Of a DNA stretch of 64,000 nucleotides, positions 37,380 through 47,129 are shown piece after piece; position 1 is the stretch's first letter, and each line of letters starts with the position of its first letter. Below the pieces are notes generated by a model that saw only the letters and a list, made by a program, of their open reading frames with translations, was not told where the DNA came from and searched no databases. The position numbers were made by a program, and so were the translations under genes. Source of the stretch: Methylobacterium mesophilicum (GTDB lineage: Bacteria > Pseudomonadota > Alphaproteobacteria > Rhizobiales > Beijerinckiaceae); NCBI RefSeq assembly GCF_022179445.1, contig NZ_BPQU01000004.1:88501-152500 (forward strand), in the 5' to 3' direction.

Positions 37380-37823
37380 CTAGATACCGCAGGCGCAGCA
37401 CGACCGGACATTGGCGATCCTCTGTGCAGGCGTGCCGAACGTCGACTGGGTCACCCCGTAATTGGTCCAGTGCGTGATCCACTGCTTGATGTAGTGCGGG
37501 CCGTTGGGCGCGTTGGCGAGCTGATGGGCCGCCCAGCAATCTGCCAGCCGTTCCGAGTTCTTTCGAATGGCGAGAAGGCCATAGGCATGGACGATGTAGA
37601 AATGACTGGCGCCCTTGATCTGGGACTCGACCAGATTGATCCGGGCCGGGCATAGGAAAAGGCCGTCGGATTTGGATGTGGCGATACTGCCGGATGTCTC
37701 GGTGCAGCTTTGAGTTACCGAAACATTCAATAATCCGCCTGCAGGACTCCATTGAGCGTGTGATGGGCTGCAATGAGATATGAAGGCGCACGCCGCGACT
37801 GCAGCCGTCCGAGCGTAAGACAT
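37380..37823 (-). CDS. Exported cysteine-rich hypothetical protein, atypical base composition
   Basis: 147 residues with a signal peptide (AAVAACAFISHCSPSHAQ) and about nine cysteines, ending CCACGI. Visible segments include SVTQSCTETSGSIATSKSDG, LADCWAAHQLANAP and GPHYIKQWITHWTNYG. It is clearly more AT-rich than its neighbours, which points to recent transfer or weak amelioration. No family recognised. The frame is open upstream to 37970; I chose the ATG at 37823 because the signal peptide begins just after it. Confidence 0.65.
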   Translation of the reverse strand: MSYARTAAVAACAFISHCSPSHAQWSPAGGLLNVSVTQSCTETSGSIATSKSDGLFLCPARINLVESQIKGASHFYIVHAYGLLAIRKNSERLADCWAAHQLANAPNGPHYIKQWITHWTNYGVTQSTFGTPAQRIANVRSCCACGI

Positions 37824-38050
37824 GAAATTGTTCCAAAAAGAGGATGGTCGCCGAGCATATAGAACCGGAACACTCGGTGAAACCTTGCGTTTTTTGCGTA
37901 GCTCGTTCGGGCTTACATTCCGCAGCGAAGTGTCAGGTTCGCGTGGTGGCGCGCGGTTCCGGTCGCCCAAGACGAGCCGACAACGGCAGCAAGGAGCGGG
38001 ACGCTTTCTCTCTCCGGAGCCCGCATGGTTTCCGGGAGAGGGAGCACCCC

Positions 38051-38539
38051 ATGACCCGATACCGCTGCGTACCGATCGATGCCGTCATCGCGGATCGCTT
38101 CCGCCAAACCGGGCGCGACGACTTCGACAATCCGGTCCGGTCGGTCACGGCGACGAGCGACAGCGGGTTTCCCTGTCGGCAATGCCTGTGCTGCGCCGAG
38201 CCGGGAGAGCCGATGCTGCTCGGGTCCTACGATTTCGGGCGTCCGCGCGGCATCTACTGGGCCCCGAGCCCGATCTTCCTGCACGCGCAATCTTGTCGGA
38301 GTTTCGCCGCGGCAGATGTCGTCGCACCGATCCTTCGCGCCAACACCCTGGTGTCGGTCCGGGCCTACGATGCCGAGGATCTTTGCCTGTACGATCTCGG
38401 CCACGTCTGTCCCGGCGCCGAGATCGACGCGCCGCTGCTGCGCGCCCTCGGCGACCCGCGCACGGCCTTCGTCAACGTCCACACCGCGCGGCCCGGCTGC
38501 CTGCTGTCCCGGGTCGAGCGGCTGACGGTTAGCCCTTGA
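38051..38539 (+). CDS. DUF1203 family protein
   Basis: 162 residues: FPCRQCLCCAEPGEPMLLGS, GIYWAPSPIFLHAQSC, VSVRAYDAEDLCLYD and a terminal FVNVHTARPGCLLSRVER. This is the DUF1203 pattern, with a cysteine cluster near residues 41-48 that could bind metal. Function unknown. The ATG at 38051 follows a GGGAG-type site. It converges with, and overlaps by 11 bases, the LMW phosphatase gene. Confidence 0.88.
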   Translation: MTRYRCVPIDAVIADRFRQTGRDDFDNPVRSVTATSDSGFPCRQCLCCAEPGEPMLLGSYDFGRPRGIYWAPSPIFLHAQSCRSFAAADVVAPILRANTLVSVRAYDAEDLCLYDLGHVCPGAEIDAPLLRALGDPRTAFVNVHTARPGCLLSRVERLTVSP

Positions 38540-38999
38540 GCCGCGCCTTGATGCGCCGGGTGAGCCCGTCGCGCACGTCCCGGTAGGCGTCCAGGCGCTG
38601 CTCCCGGGAGGCGTCCTGCAGCAGGGTCGGGTCCGGCGTCGGCCAGTACTCGACATCGGCCGCGAGCGTGTGGGTCAGGTCGAGGGCCCGGTGGTGCGCC
38701 TCCGGCGAGAGGGTGATGATCAGGTCGAAGTTCAGGCCCTCCCAATCCTCCAACTGCTCGATGGTGCGGGGGCGATGCCGGCTCGCGTCGATGCCGAGTT
38801 CGTCGAGGGCCGCGATCATGAACGGATCGGTGGGCTCGCCCGAGCGCACGCCGGCCGACTGTACATAGGTCGATTTGCCGAAATAGGCCCGCGCGATCGC
38901 CTCGGCCGCGGCCGAGCGCACGGCGTTGAAGTTGCACATGAACAGGACCGACTGGACCCGCCGCTTCTTCGGGGCGATCTCGGGGAAAGGCTCAACCAT
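38529..38999 (-). CDS. Low-molecular-weight phosphotyrosine phosphatase family protein
   Basis: 156 residues with the P-loop Cx5R: Cys22 to Arg28 in MCNFNAVRSAAAEA. Near the end, EYWPTPDPTLL resembles the DP(W/Y) acid loop. It belongs to the LMWP/arsenate reductase superfamily. It is last in the conserved alphaproteobacterial cluster DUF2948-hisD-UPF0262-LMWP, and its role there is not known. Confidence 0.9.
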   Translation of the reverse strand: MVEPFPEIAPKKRRVQSVLFMCNFNAVRSAAAEAIARAYFGKSTYVQSAGVRSGEPTDPFMIAALDELGIDASRHRPRTIEQLEDWEGLNFDLIITLSPEAHHRALDLTHTLAADVEYWPTPDPTLLQDASREQRLDAYRDVRDGLTRRIKARLKG

Positions 39000-39023
39000 C
39001 GCCGTTCGGGGCCGGAAGGCGCC

Positions 39024-39506
39024 CTAGCCCTTCCAGTGCAGGGCGAAGATCAGCGTGAACAGGCGGCGCGCCGTATCGTGGTCGAGGTCGACCTTGCCGT
39101 CGAGGCGCTGCTTGAGCGTGTCCGAAGCTTCGTTGTGCAGGCCGCGCCGGCCCATGTCGATCGCCTCGATCTGCGACGGCGAGGCGGTACGGATCGCGTT
39201 GTAGTAGCTCTCGCAGATCATCTCGTAGTCGCGGATCACCCGTCGGAACGGCGTCAGCGACAGGAGGTGCGTCATCACCGGCTCGCCGTCCACCGTGCTG
39301 ATCGCGAAGGACAGCTTGTTCTCGACGAGGCCGAGCGTGAGCATGTACGGGCCCTCGCGGCCCGGAATCGTGAAGGAGTTGTCTTCCAGGATGTCGAACA
39401 GTGCGATCGCCCGTTCGTGCTCCTGATCCGGGTTGCCGCGGGCGATGGACGCCTCGTCCAGGCTTACCTTGGCGAGGCGGTTCGGCCCGCGCTGCTTCTC
39501 GGCCAT
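39024..39506 (-). CDS. UPF0262 family protein
   Basis: 160 residues matching UPF0262: [68 protein letters not shown] and a final [12 protein letters not shown]. It is well conserved in alphaproteobacteria and found between hisD and the LMW phosphatase. Function unknown. The gap to each neighbour is small (10-25 bases), consistent with an operon. Confidence 0.93.
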   Translation of the reverse strand: MAEKQRGPNRLAKVSLDEASIARGNPDQEHERAIALFDILEDNSFTIPGREGPYMLTLGLVENKLSFAISTVDGEPVMTHLLSLTPFRRVIRDYEMICESYYNAIRTASPSQIEAIDMGRRGLHNEASDTLKQRLDGKVDLDHDTARRLFTLIFALHWKG

Positions 39507-39516
39507 CCCCACACCC

Positions 39517-40812
39517 TCACAGGTTCAACCGGATCGCGACGGAGCGGGCGTGACCCTCCAGACCCTCCGACCGGCCGAGCGTTATCGCTGCCGGACCCAG
39601 CGCCCGCAAGCTCTCCGGCGTGCAGGCCAGGATCGTGGTCCGTTTCATGAAGTCCAAGACGCCGAGGCCCGAGGAGAACCGGGCCGAGCGGGCGGTGGGC
39701 AACACGTGGTTCGGGCCGCCGACGTAATCGCCGATCGCCTCCGGCGTGTGCGACCCCAAAAAGATCGCGCCGGCGTTACGGATCCTGCCCGACAGCGCCT
39801 CGGCATCCTGGGTCTCGATTTCCAGGTGCTCGGGGGCGATCCGGTCGACCAGCGGCACCGCCTCGTCGAAATCCCGGACCCGGATGATCGCGCCGTAATC
39901 GCGCCAGCTCGCCCGGGCGATCTCGGCCCGGGGCAGGGTGGTCAGCGCGCGCTCGACGGCGGCTTCCACCGCCTCGGCGAGTTCCGCGCTGTCGGTGATC
40001 AGGACCGACTGGGCGGCGGTGTCGTGCTCCGCCTGGGCCAGGAGGTCGGCGGCGATCCAGTCGGGGTTGGCGTGGCCGTCGGCGAGGATCAGCACCTCGG
40101 ACGGGCCGGCGATCATGTCGATCCCGACCTGGCCGAACACCCGGCGCTTGGCCGCCGCCACCCAGGCGTTGCCGGGGCCGACGATCTTGGCGACCGGGGC
40201 GATGCTGGCGGTGCCGTAGGCCAGCGCCGCCACCGCCTGGGCGCCCCCGACCCGGTAGACCTCGTGGACCCCGGCCAGGCGGGCCGCGGCCAGCACCAGG
40301 GGATTGAGGATGTTGTCGGGCGTCGGCACCACCATGACGATCCGGGGCACGCCCGCCACCCGGGCCGGCACGCCGTTCATCAGGACCGAGGACGGATAGC
40401 TCGCCGTGCCGCCGGGCACGTAGAGCCCGACCGATTCCAGCGCCGTCCAGCGCCAGCCGGCGGTGACGCCGAGCGCGTCGGTCGCCCGGTGATCCTGGGG
40501 CTTCTGCTGTGCGTGGAACGCCTCGATCCGCTCCGCCGCGAGGCGCAGCGCCGTCATCGCCTCGTCCGGGCAGGACGCGACGGCCGCATCGATCTCGGCC
40601 TCGGTGATCCGCAGGGCATCGGCGGAGAAGTCCGGCCCAAGCCGGTCGAAGCGGCGGGTGAAGTCCACCAGGGCGGCGTCGCCGCGGGCGACGACCTCGC
40701 CGATGATGCCGCGCACCGCCTCGTCGACATCCTCGGCGATCTCACGCTTCAGGGTGAGCAGCCGCGCGAAGTCGGCGGCGAAGTTCGGGGAGGAGCTGTC
40801 GAGCCGGACCAT
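39517..40812 (-). CDS. hisD: Histidinol dehydrogenase
   Basis: 431 residues. It performs the last two oxidations in histidine synthesis, histidinol to histidine, with NAD and zinc. Typical blocks: [71 protein letters not shown] and PEHLEIET. The start MVRLDSSS is at 40812; the frame is open further upstream. Its neighbours are not other his genes but the DUF2948/UPF0262/LMWP cluster, as usual in this class. Confidence 0.97.
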   Translation of the reverse strand: MVRLDSSSPNFAADFARLLTLKREIAEDVDEAVRGIIGEVVARGDAALVDFTRRFDRLGPDFSADALRITEAEIDAAVASCPDEAMTALRLAAERIEAFHAQQKPQDHRATDALGVTAGWRWTALESVGLYVPGGTASYPSSVLMNGVPARVAGVPRIVMVVPTPDNILNPLVLAAARLAGVHEVYRVGGAQAVAALAYGTASIAPVAKIVGPGNAWVAAAKRRVFGQVGIDMIAGPSEVLILADGHANPDWIAADLLAQAEHDTAAQSVLITDSAELAEAVEAAVERALTTLPRAEIARASWRDYGAIIRVRDFDEAVPLVDRIAPEHLEIETQDAEALSGRIRNAGAIFLGSHTPEAIGDYVGGPNHVLPTARSARFSSGLGVLDFMKRTTILACTPESLRALGPAAITLGRSEGLEGHARSVAIRLNL

Positions 40813-40831
40813 CGGATGTCTTTCGTCTGTC

Positions 40832-41290
40832 TCAAGCCGCCGGGCCGGGGGCGGCGACCGCATCGGTCGCCGGATCGATTGCATGGCCGGGGCGGGCGAC
40901 CGCCTCCCAGACCGGGCCGAGATCCTTCATCCGGACCTCGATGCACTCGACTTCGAGCCGCACCGCCGCGCCGCCGGAGAACACCATGTCGATATGGCCC
41001 GACGGCGAGTCGGTCGCCTCGAAGGTGAGGGCGAGCAGGCTCATCGGCGTGGTGTCGCCCGGGGCCAGCCCGCGGGTCTTCACGCTGAGGACGCGCTCGA
41101 CATGCAGGCCGGCCAGCCGCCGCCGCGGCGGCGCGTCGGGCGTCCAGTCGAAGCGCCGCACGACCATGAGGAAGCGATGCTCGCCGGCCAGGTAGGTCAG
41201 GTCCTCCGGGCGCAGGATCGCGTCCTGGAGGTGTGCGGAGATCACGGTCAGATCCTCGGTATCGAGGGCGGCGAGCTTGAGCAGCTCCAT
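40832..41290 (-). CDS. DUF2948 family protein
   Basis: 152 residues: LKLAALDTEDLTVISAHLQD, YLAGEHRFLMVVRRFDW, LHVERVLSVKTRGL, LLALTFEATDSP and GGAAVRLEVECIEVRMKDLG. Matches DUF2948, which occurs just upstream of hisD in alphaproteobacteria. GGAT(C)C is seen before the ATG at 41290. It leads the hisD operon here. Function unknown. Confidence 0.92.
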   Translation of the reverse strand: MELLKLAALDTEDLTVISAHLQDAILRPEDLTYLAGEHRFLMVVRRFDWTPDAPPRRRLAGLHVERVLSVKTRGLAPGDTTPMSLLALTFEATDSPSGHIDMVFSGGAAVRLEVECIEVRMKDLGPVWEAVARPGHAIDPATDAVAAPGPAA

Positions 41291-41476
41291 GAAAGGATCC
41301 TCGGGGATAGGTAGGCGCGGGCGGCGGCGGCGGCCCAACGGCAGGGCGTAGGTAGCGGCCAGACCGGGTTCGGGCAACGCCCGCATCCGGGATGGCGGTC
41401 CCGGCCGGGGGCGTCCGGCCCCCTCACGCTGCCTGGGCCCCTCAGGACGACCGAGACGATTCGAGGCAGGACGACG

Positions 41477-41896
41477 ATGGTGAAACGGATCTCGCTCGCG
41501 GCGCTGGCTGCCCTGACCCTGGCGCCACTGGTCGCCGCCCCGGTGCGCGCACAGGTCGGTCCCGACGCGGATGTCTACGTGTTCGGCCGTCCCGGGCCGG
41601 ATCGCTACGAGTACGACCGCCACCGCCGGCCCCCGCCACCGCCGGACGACGATTGGCCCCGCCGGCCCCCGCCACCACCGCCGCCCTACGACGACGACCG
41701 CCCGCGTCGGCGGCCGCCGCCTCCACCGCCCCCGGGCGACGAGGACGATCGGCCGCGCTACGACCGGCGCTGGCGCAGCGTCGGCCTCTGCCTCACGGCC
41801 GGAGTTGATGGCTGGTCCCGATCCGGCCCGTACGACACGTCCTGCGGCTGCGAGATACCTGGCTTCGGCTACAAGCGCGGGCGGATCGGGGGCTGA
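41477..41896 (+). CDS. Exported Pro/Arg/Asp-rich low-complexity protein
   Basis: 139 residues: signal peptide (ISLAALAALTLAPLVAAPVRA), then runs of proline alternating with Asp/Arg (residues 55-90), ending in a small cysteine-containing domain (VGLCLTAGVDGW, TSCGCEIPGFGYKRGR). The proline runs suggest a rigid spacer in the periplasm or at the surface. It lies on the opposite strand to the conserved block it interrupts. Confidence 0.75.
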   Translation: MVKRISLAALAALTLAPLVAAPVRAQVGPDADVYVFGRPGPDRYEYDRHRRPPPPPDDDWPRRPPPPPPPYDDDRPRRRPPPPPPPGDEDDRPRYDRRWRSVGLCLTAGVDGWSRSGPYDTSCGCEIPGFGYKRGRIGG

Positions 41897-41902
41897 GGCG
41901 GC

Positions 41903-42280
41903 TCAGGCGGCGTCGTGTTCGAGACGATACGGCGCCGCCAGCAGCGCGATCGGCAGGTGCCAGGCCTCGCTGATGGCGCGGATCTGCGCGAGGTTCAGGT
42001 GCCGTTTCCGGCTCAGGATCTCCGATGCCCGTGCTCGCGAGCCGAGAAGACGCGCCAGCTCCGCCTCCGAGCGGCCCATATCGGTGATGGCAGCGTGCAG
42101 GATCTCGACCGGATCGGCCGCCGCAATCGGGAAGGTGCGCTCTTCGTAGTCTTCCACGAGCGTGGCGAGCACATCGAGCTTGTCGCCGGCCGGCGTTCCC
42201 CGTGGGGAGCCCCAAAGGCGCTCGATTTCCTGCAACGCGTCCCGGTGGTCCGCTTCCGAGCGGATCGGCCTGATCTCCAC
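41903..42280 (-). CDS. HigA-type helix-turn-helix antitoxin, no toxin partner beside it
   Basis: 125 residues: an N-terminal helical domain (IRSEADHRDALQEIERLW, DKLDVLATLVEDYEE) and an HTH (GRSEAELARLLGSRARASEI and RKRHLNLAQIRAISEAW). This is the HigA form that follows a HigB toxin. Upstream of its start (42281-42489) I find no HigB reading frame, so it is an orphan. It could act as an autoregulated transcription factor. Sits between DUF2948 and murA, breaking a normally compact block. Confidence 0.85.
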   Translation of the reverse strand: MEIRPIRSEADHRDALQEIERLWGSPRGTPAGDKLDVLATLVEDYEERTFPIAAADPVEILHAAITDMGRSEAELARLLGSRARASEILSRKRHLNLAQIRAISEAWHLPIALLAAPYRLEHDAA

Positions 42281-42371
42281 GGGCGGTCTCCTTAACCAGG
42301 CATAGTGTCGCCTATGGGGATACTATCGCTGCGAAGGCTGGGAAATTCTCACGACGTCTGATCGTCCACCT

Positions 42372-42409
42372 TGTCATCCCGGGCTCGCCTACGGCGCCCC
42401 GGAATGACG
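42372..42409. repeat. Short palindromic intergenic repeat
   Basis: TGTCATCCCGGGCTCGCC is followed after an ACGG centre by GCGCCCCGGAATGACGA, forming an imperfect stem with a bulged T. It resembles REP-like elements of Rhizobiales (CATTCCGGGGC family). It lies in the 209-base gap between the HigA gene and murA. Confidence 0.55.
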
Positions 42410-42489
42410 AGGTTGTTGATCCTTCCGACGTTGCATCAGCGAACGCAGCGATCAGCCCAGGAGCGGTGATCCCGCATTTGGGCTCAAGC

Positions 42490-43779
42490 CTACGCCCGTA
42501 CCCGCTCGATCTGTGCGCCGCAGCGGCCGAGCTTGGCTTCCAGCGCCTCGAAGCCGCGGTCGAGGTGGTAGACCCGGTTGATCTGGGTCTCGCCCTCGGC
42601 GGCGAGGCCCGCGATCACCAGGGAGACGGAGGCGCGCAGGTCGGTCGCCATCACGGGCGCGCCCTTGAGCCGGTCGACGCCCTCGACGATGGCGAGGTCA
42701 CCCTCGAGGCGGATCTTCGCGCCGAGGCGGGCCAGCTCCTGCACGTGCATGAACCGGTTCTCGAAGATCGTCTCGCGGATGTGCGACTGGCCCTTGGCCA
42801 GCGTCATCAGCGCCATGAACTGCGCCTGCAGGTCGGTGGGGAAGCCCGGGAACGGATCGGTGGTCACGTCGACGGCCGCGATGCCGCCGCCGTTGCGGCG
42901 CACGCGGATACCCCCCTCGACCTGGCTGATCTCGGCTCCCGTGGTCGACAGGACGTCGAGCGCCGAGTGCAGCAGCTCGGCCCGCGTGTCCTTGAGGATC
43001 ACGTCGCCGCCGGTCATCGCCACCGCCATGGCGTAGGTGCCGGTCTCGATCCGGTCGGGTAGCACCTCGTGGCGCGCGCCGTTGAGCCGGGCGACACCCT
43101 CGATCTCGATCCGGGGCGTGCCCGCGCCGCGGATCTTGGCGCCCATCTTGTTCAGGCATTCGGCGAGGTCGACCACCTCGGGCTCCCGGGCGGCGTTCTC
43201 CAGCACCGTGGTGCCGTACGCGAGGGAGGCCGCCATCAGGGCGACATGCGTGCCGCCGACCGTCACCTTCGGGAACGCGATCTCGGCCCCGCGCAGGCCG
43301 TTCTTGGTCTTGGCGACCACGTAGCCGGCGTCGATCTCGATCTCGGCCCCGAGCTTCTCAAGGGCGGTGATCAGCAGATCGACCGGGCGGGTCCCGATGG
43401 CGCAGCCGCCCGGCAGCGAGACCTTGGCCTCACCGAACCGGGCCAGCAGCGGTGCCACCACCCAGAAGCTCGCCCGCATGGTCGAGACCAGGTCGTAGGG
43501 CGCGGTGGTGTCGATGACGTTGGATGCGGTGAGACGGATCGTCTGGCCGGTCTCGGTGGTCTGCCCGGGGCGCTTGCCGACCACCATGTGGTCGACGCCG
43601 TGATTGCCGAGGATGCGGGTCAGCGCGGAGATGTCGGCGAGGCGGGGGACATTGATCAGCTCCAGCGTCTCGCCGGTGAGCAGGCTCGCGATCATCAGCG
43701 GCAGCGCCGCGTTCTTGGCGCCCGAGATCGGGATCACGCCGTTCAGGGGCGCGCCGCCGGTGATGTGAATGCGGTCCAT
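42490..43779 (-). CDS. murA: UDP-N-acetylglucosamine 1-carboxyvinyltransferase (MurA)
   Basis: 429 residues. It transfers enolpyruvate from PEP to UDP-GlcNAc, the first committed step of peptidoglycan synthesis, in the cytoplasm. The active-site Cys126 is in [15 protein letters not shown], and the conserved KNAALP (residues 22-27) binds the nucleotide sugar. [12 protein letters not shown] and [14 protein letters not shown] are further MurA blocks. A cysteine at this site predicts sensitivity to fosfomycin. Confidence 0.98.
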   Translation of the reverse strand: MDRIHITGGAPLNGVIPISGAKNAALPLMIASLLTGETLELINVPRLADISALTRILGNHGVDHMVVGKRPGQTTETGQTIRLTASNVIDTTAPYDLVSTMRASFWVVAPLLARFGEAKVSLPGGCAIGTRPVDLLITALEKLGAEIEIDAGYVVAKTKNGLRGAEIAFPKVTVGGTHVALMAASLAYGTTVLENAAREPEVVDLAECLNKMGAKIRGAGTPRIEIEGVARLNGARHEVLPDRIETGTYAMAVAMTGGDVILKDTRAELLHSALDVLSTTGAEISQVEGGIRVRRNGGGIAAVDVTTDPFPGFPTDLQAQFMALMTLAKGQSHIRETIFENRFMHVQELARLGAKIRLEGDLAIVEGVDRLKGAPVMATDLRASVSLVIAGLAAEGETQINRVYHLDRGFEALEAKLGRCGAQIERVRA

Positions 43780-43864
43780 CGTATGTCCTCGGGCGGCGCA
43801 CCTCCCTGGTGCGCGGCCGGCCGTTCTCCTGGTGGACGCCGCGGCGCCCAGGCTTGGCCGTCCC

Positions 43865-44044
43865 CTATAGACCGGATTTGTCGGAATCTGGACCGGGAGA
43901 ATCGGTCTCGGGCGGGCCGGGCTGCTCCGCCTCGGGGACGTCCCGGGTTTCGGTGCGGCCGCGGCCCTGTTCCTTGCGGCGGCGCAGATTCGCGCGAAGC
44001 GCCGCCTTCAGGCGCTCGGAACGCGCGTCCTTGCCCCCGCTCAT
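43865..44044 (-). CDS. Small conserved-type protein upstream of murA (59 residues)
   Basis: A 59-residue frame beginning [20 protein letters not shown], then [10 protein letters not shown] and a Pro/Glu/Asp tail. The [15 protein letters not shown] core is like small proteins of alphaproteobacteria often predicted in this context. It is a basic helix followed by a disordered acidic tail. Function unknown. Confidence 0.6.
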   Translation of the reverse strand: MSGGKDARSERLKAALRANLRRRKEQGRGRTETRDVPEAEQPGPPETDSPGPDSDKSGL

Positions 44045-44362
44045 CGCGCGACCCTTCGTCGCCGCAAGCTCGATCCGGGTGATCCCGCGCCGGGGCAGGC
44101 AGTTCGGCGTGACGACATGGGGGCGCTCAAGGAAATGGCAGCGTGTTCGGACGTCCGTGACGCCCCGCGAGGCTAGCGAGTTCGTCCCCGCCTCTCAACG
44201 GCTGCAGGGCAGCGATGCCGGAACCTTACCTTGAACCAGTTCCAGATCCGCGCGTATCTTGCGCCATTCACGCGAAGGACTGGACCGAGGCCGTACGTTG
44301 ATCGCGGGATCCAGGTGTCGAACCGGCACCGACCGCACGGCCGCACACGCGAAGGACGCTCG
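44045..44362. other. Intergenic region with hemA promoter candidate
   Basis: 318 bases between the small protein gene and hemA. The only signals I see are a promoter candidate at 44231-44260 and a GAAGGA site before the hemA start at 44363. No RNA gene or long repeat is visible. Confidence 0.5.
44231..44260 (+). promoter_or_regulatory. Candidate promoter of hemA
   Basis: TTGAAC at 44231-44236, an 18-base spacer, and TATCTT at 44255-44260 give a reasonable sigma-70-type -35/-10 pair about 100 bases before the hemA start. Inferred from consensus only. Confidence 0.4.
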
Positions 44363-45658
44363 ATGACCGTCACCCGGATGCCCAGCACGATGCTCGCCCA
44401 AGCGGGTTCGACGCGCACCGGCTCTGGCTACGAGCGATATTTCCGGGGCGCGCTCGACCAGCTCCACGGCGAGCGCCGCTACCGCGTCTTCGCCGATATC
44501 GAGCGCATCTCCGGGCGCTTTCCAACCGCCAAGTGGCGCAAGCAGGACGGCAAGACCGCCGAGATCACCGTGTGGTGTTCCAACGATTACCTCGGCATGG
44601 GCCAGCACAAGGAAGTGGTGGCGGCGATGACCGACACGGCCGCGCGCTGCGGCGTCGGGGCGGGCGGCACACGCAACATCGCCGGCAACAACTCGCCGCT
44701 GGTCGATCTGGAGCGCGAACTCGCCGACCTGCACGGCAAGGAGGCGGGTCTCGTCTTCACCTCCGGCTACGTCTCGAACCAGTCGGGCATCTCGACGATC
44801 GCCAAGCTGATCCCGAACTGCCTGATCCTGTCCGACGCCTTCAACCACAACTCGATGATCGAGGGCGTCCGCCATTCCGGCTGCGACAAGAAGATTTTTC
44901 GCCACAACGACCTTCAGCACCTGGAAGAGCTGCTGCGCGCCGCCGGCGACCGGCCGAAGCTGATCGTGTTCGAGTCGGTCTACTCGATGGACGGCGACAT
45001 CGCGCCGATCGGCCGGATCTGCGACCTCGCCGACACCTACGGCGCCATGACCTACCTGGACGAAGTCCACGCGGTCGGCCTCTACGGACCCCGCGGCGGC
45101 GGTATCGCCGAGCGCGACGGCGTCATGCACCGGGTCGACGTGATCGAGGGGACCCTCGCCAAGGGGTTCGGCTGCGTCGGCGGCTACATCACCGCCTCGG
45201 CGGCGATCTGCGACGCGGTGCGCAGCTTCGCGCCGGGCTTCATCTTCACCACCGCGCTGCCGCCGGCGGTGGCCGCCGCCGCCCGGGCCTCGGTGCGCTA
45301 CCTCAAGCGATCGAACGTCGAGCGCGAGGCGCATCAGGCCCAGGCCGCCGCCACCAAGGCGGCGCTCACCGAGGCCGGCCTGCCGGTGCTGGAAACCGAG
45401 ACCCACATCGTTCCGGTGATGGTCGGCGACGCCGAGCTGTGCAAGGCGGCGGCCGACCACCTGCTGGAGCGTCACGCCATCTACATCCAGCCGATCAACT
45501 ACCCGACGGTCCCGCGCGGCACCGAGCGCCTGCGCATCACCCCGTCGCCGTTCCACGACGCGACCCACATCGCCCGCCTCGCTGCGGCGCTGGCCGAGAC
45601 CTGGGAGACCCTGGACCTGCCCCGGGCCGGCACGGTGTTCGTCGAGGCGGCGGAATAG
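44363..45658 (+). CDS. hemA: 5-aminolevulinate synthase
   Basis: 431 residues. It condenses glycine and succinyl-CoA to 5-aminolevulinate, the first step of haem, cobalamin and bacteriochlorophyll synthesis by the C4 pathway. The pyridoxal phosphate lysine is Lys267 in [13 protein letters not shown]. Conserved blocks include [52 protein letters not shown] and [17 protein letters not shown]. The start follows GAAGGACG. Confidence 0.98.
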   Translation: MTVTRMPSTMLAQAGSTRTGSGYERYFRGALDQLHGERRYRVFADIERISGRFPTAKWRKQDGKTAEITVWCSNDYLGMGQHKEVVAAMTDTAARCGVGAGGTRNIAGNNSPLVDLERELADLHGKEAGLVFTSGYVSNQSGISTIAKLIPNCLILSDAFNHNSMIEGVRHSGCDKKIFRHNDLQHLEELLRAAGDRPKLIVFESVYSMDGDIAPIGRICDLADTYGAMTYLDEVHAVGLYGPRGGGIAERDGVMHRVDVIEGTLAKGFGCVGGYITASAAICDAVRSFAPGFIFTTALPPAVAAAARASVRYLKRSNVEREAHQAQAAATKAALTEAGLPVLETETHIVPVMVGDAELCKAAADHLLERHAIYIQPINYPTVPRGTERLRITPSPFHDATHIARLAAALAETWETLDLPRAGTVFVEAAE

Positions 45659-46249
45659 GGTTTTTGCGGTCGCAGGCTGCGGCCGGGCCCATGCCTCCCT
45701 GCTGCGGCCTCTCCTGCACGGGCTACGACGCTCACACATCTGCAGACGAAGCGCGGGTCCCCTCGCCCCGCCAGCGGGGAGAGGCCCGCACGGACCTTGT
45801 CGTCCGTGTGGGAAGCGCAGGCGAAGCCGGAGCGGCGGTGAGGGGGCGGTTCAGGACGAGGCGGGCGTCCGGAACCGCCCCCTCACCGTCGGCTGCCGCT
45901 TTGCTTCGGCGACGACGAGGTCGCCGAAGCCCTCTCCCCGCAAGCGGGGCGAGGGGATACCCGCATCGATGCTGGAGCCGAAGCACGGGCCGTCGCGCAA
46001 GAAGGGCCGAACTCGATCTGTGAATCCGCTAGCCCGTACGGGAGGGGGGACCCGCGCCTTCTGCGCCCAAGGCATGAAAGCGGCTACGATCGAAACCTGT
46101 GTCGCCCGTAGCTCTGCGGGAGAGGGGGCGCTCCGCACCACAGGCCACCAACCTCTTCCGGATCCCCCGAATTCCCGGCAGGCTCGTCTTTTCCAGCGCC
46201 GGCCTGTAACGACGGCGCCAGCATCCATCCCCGAAAAGTCGCGAAAAAA
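45659..46249. other. 590-base gap between hemA and the suhB-like gene, rich in repeats
   Basis: No coding frame here looks real: all are Arg/Pro-rich shadows. It holds the nested palindrome 45753-45964 and further short GC-rich palindromic fragments (for example CCCGTAGCTCTGCGGGAGAGGGGGCG near 46109). The suhB-like gene's promoter should lie in the last 150 bases. Confidence 0.7.
45753..45964. repeat. Nested composite palindromic element, about 212 bases
   Basis: Outer arms 45753-45784 and 45931-45964 are near-perfect reverse complements. Inside are three independent perfect pairs: CACGGAC/GTCCGTG (45789-45795 with 45802-45808), 16 bases 45837-45852 with 45872-45887, and GCTTCGGCGA/TCGCCGAAGC (45903-45912 with 45921-45930). 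The whole could fold as a multi-branched structure. It resembles a larger relative of the REP-type repeat at 7332-7494. No encoded protein or flanking target duplication seen. Confidence 0.85.
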
Positions 46250-47047
46250 ATGATTTCCTCTCCGCTCATGACCGTGATGGTCGACGCCGTGCGCAAGGCC
46301 GCCCGCGGCCTGCGCCGCGATTTCGGCGAGGTCGAGAACCTCCAGGTCTCGCGAAAGGGCCCGGGCGACTTCGTGTCCGCCGCGGACCGGAAGGCCGAGG
46401 AGACCCTGCGGGACGCGCTCATGAAGGCCCGGCCCGGCTACAGCCTGGTGCTGGAGGAGAACGGCATCATCGAGGGCACCGACAAGAGCCACACCTGGCA
46501 TGTCGACCCGCTCGACGGCACCTCGAACTTCCTGCACGGCGTGCCGCATTTCGCGATCTCGGTCGGGCTCGAGCGCGAGGGCCAGATCGTGGCCGGCGTG
46601 ATCTTCGACCCGATCAAGGACGAGCTGTTCGTCGCCGAGCGCGGCAAGGGTGCCTACCTCAACAACCGGCGCCTTCGGGTCTCCGGCCGGCAGGACATGG
46701 CCGACGCGCTGGTCGGCTACGGCACGCCCTACCTCGGGCGCGGCAGCCACCCGCGCCTGCTGCGCGAGCTCGGCGCCGTGATGGCGGTGGCCGGCGGCAC
46801 AAGGCGGATGGGCTCGGCGGCCCTTGATCTCGCCTACGTCGCCTGCGGTCGCCTCGACGGCTACTGGGAGCGCGACCTCCAGACCTACGATTTCGCGGCG
46901 GGCGTGATCCTGGTGCGCGAGTCCGGCGGCTACGTGACCTCGGCGGACGGTGCGGCCGAGCCCCTGGCGGCCCGCTCGGTGGCCTGCGGCAACGAGGTGC
47001 TGCATCGCGAATTGCTCGCTCTCCTCAAGAAGGTGCAGGCGGCCTGA
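46250..47047 (+). CDS. suhB: Inositol monophosphatase family protein (SuhB-like)
   Basis: 265 residues of the IMPase/FBPase superfamily: metal-binding LEENG (E site) and [18 protein letters not shown], and near the end [14 protein letters not shown] in place of the usual WDxAAG. Mg-dependent phosphatase; substrate likely inositol-1-phosphate or a related sugar phosphate, and the SuhB role in rRNA antitermination is known in E. coli only. The start is the ATG at 46250 after an A-rich run; an in-frame ATG is also at 46268. The Tyr instead of Trp in the last motif is a small oddity. Confidence 0.92.
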   Translation: MISSPLMTVMVDAVRKAARGLRRDFGEVENLQVSRKGPGDFVSAADRKAEETLRDALMKARPGYSLVLEENGIIEGTDKSHTWHVDPLDGTSNFLHGVPHFAISVGLEREGQIVAGVIFDPIKDELFVAERGKGAYLNNRRLRVSGRQDMADALVGYGTPYLGRGSHPRLLRELGAVMAVAGGTRRMGSAALDLAYVACGRLDGYWERDLQTYDFAAGVILVRESGGYVTSADGAAEPLAARSVACGNEVLHRELLALLKKVQAA

Positions 47048-47129
47048 TCCTCCGGGAGATGCCGTCAAACTGGTCAGGGGCCGGAGCTTCTGCTTTAAGC
47101 CCGCCGTCCCCCACGGAAGGCCCGAACCC

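Noticed and set aside
37822..38532. Longer plus-strand frames before the DUF1203 gene
   Set aside because: They run through the leader and start of the opposite gene; conserved DUF1203 sequence starts at the ATG at 38051 with a good ribosome site.
45659..46249. Open frames in the hemA/suhB gap as genes
   Set aside because: All are Arg/Pro/Ala-rich and cross the palindromic element; none has a ribosome site or recognisable domain.
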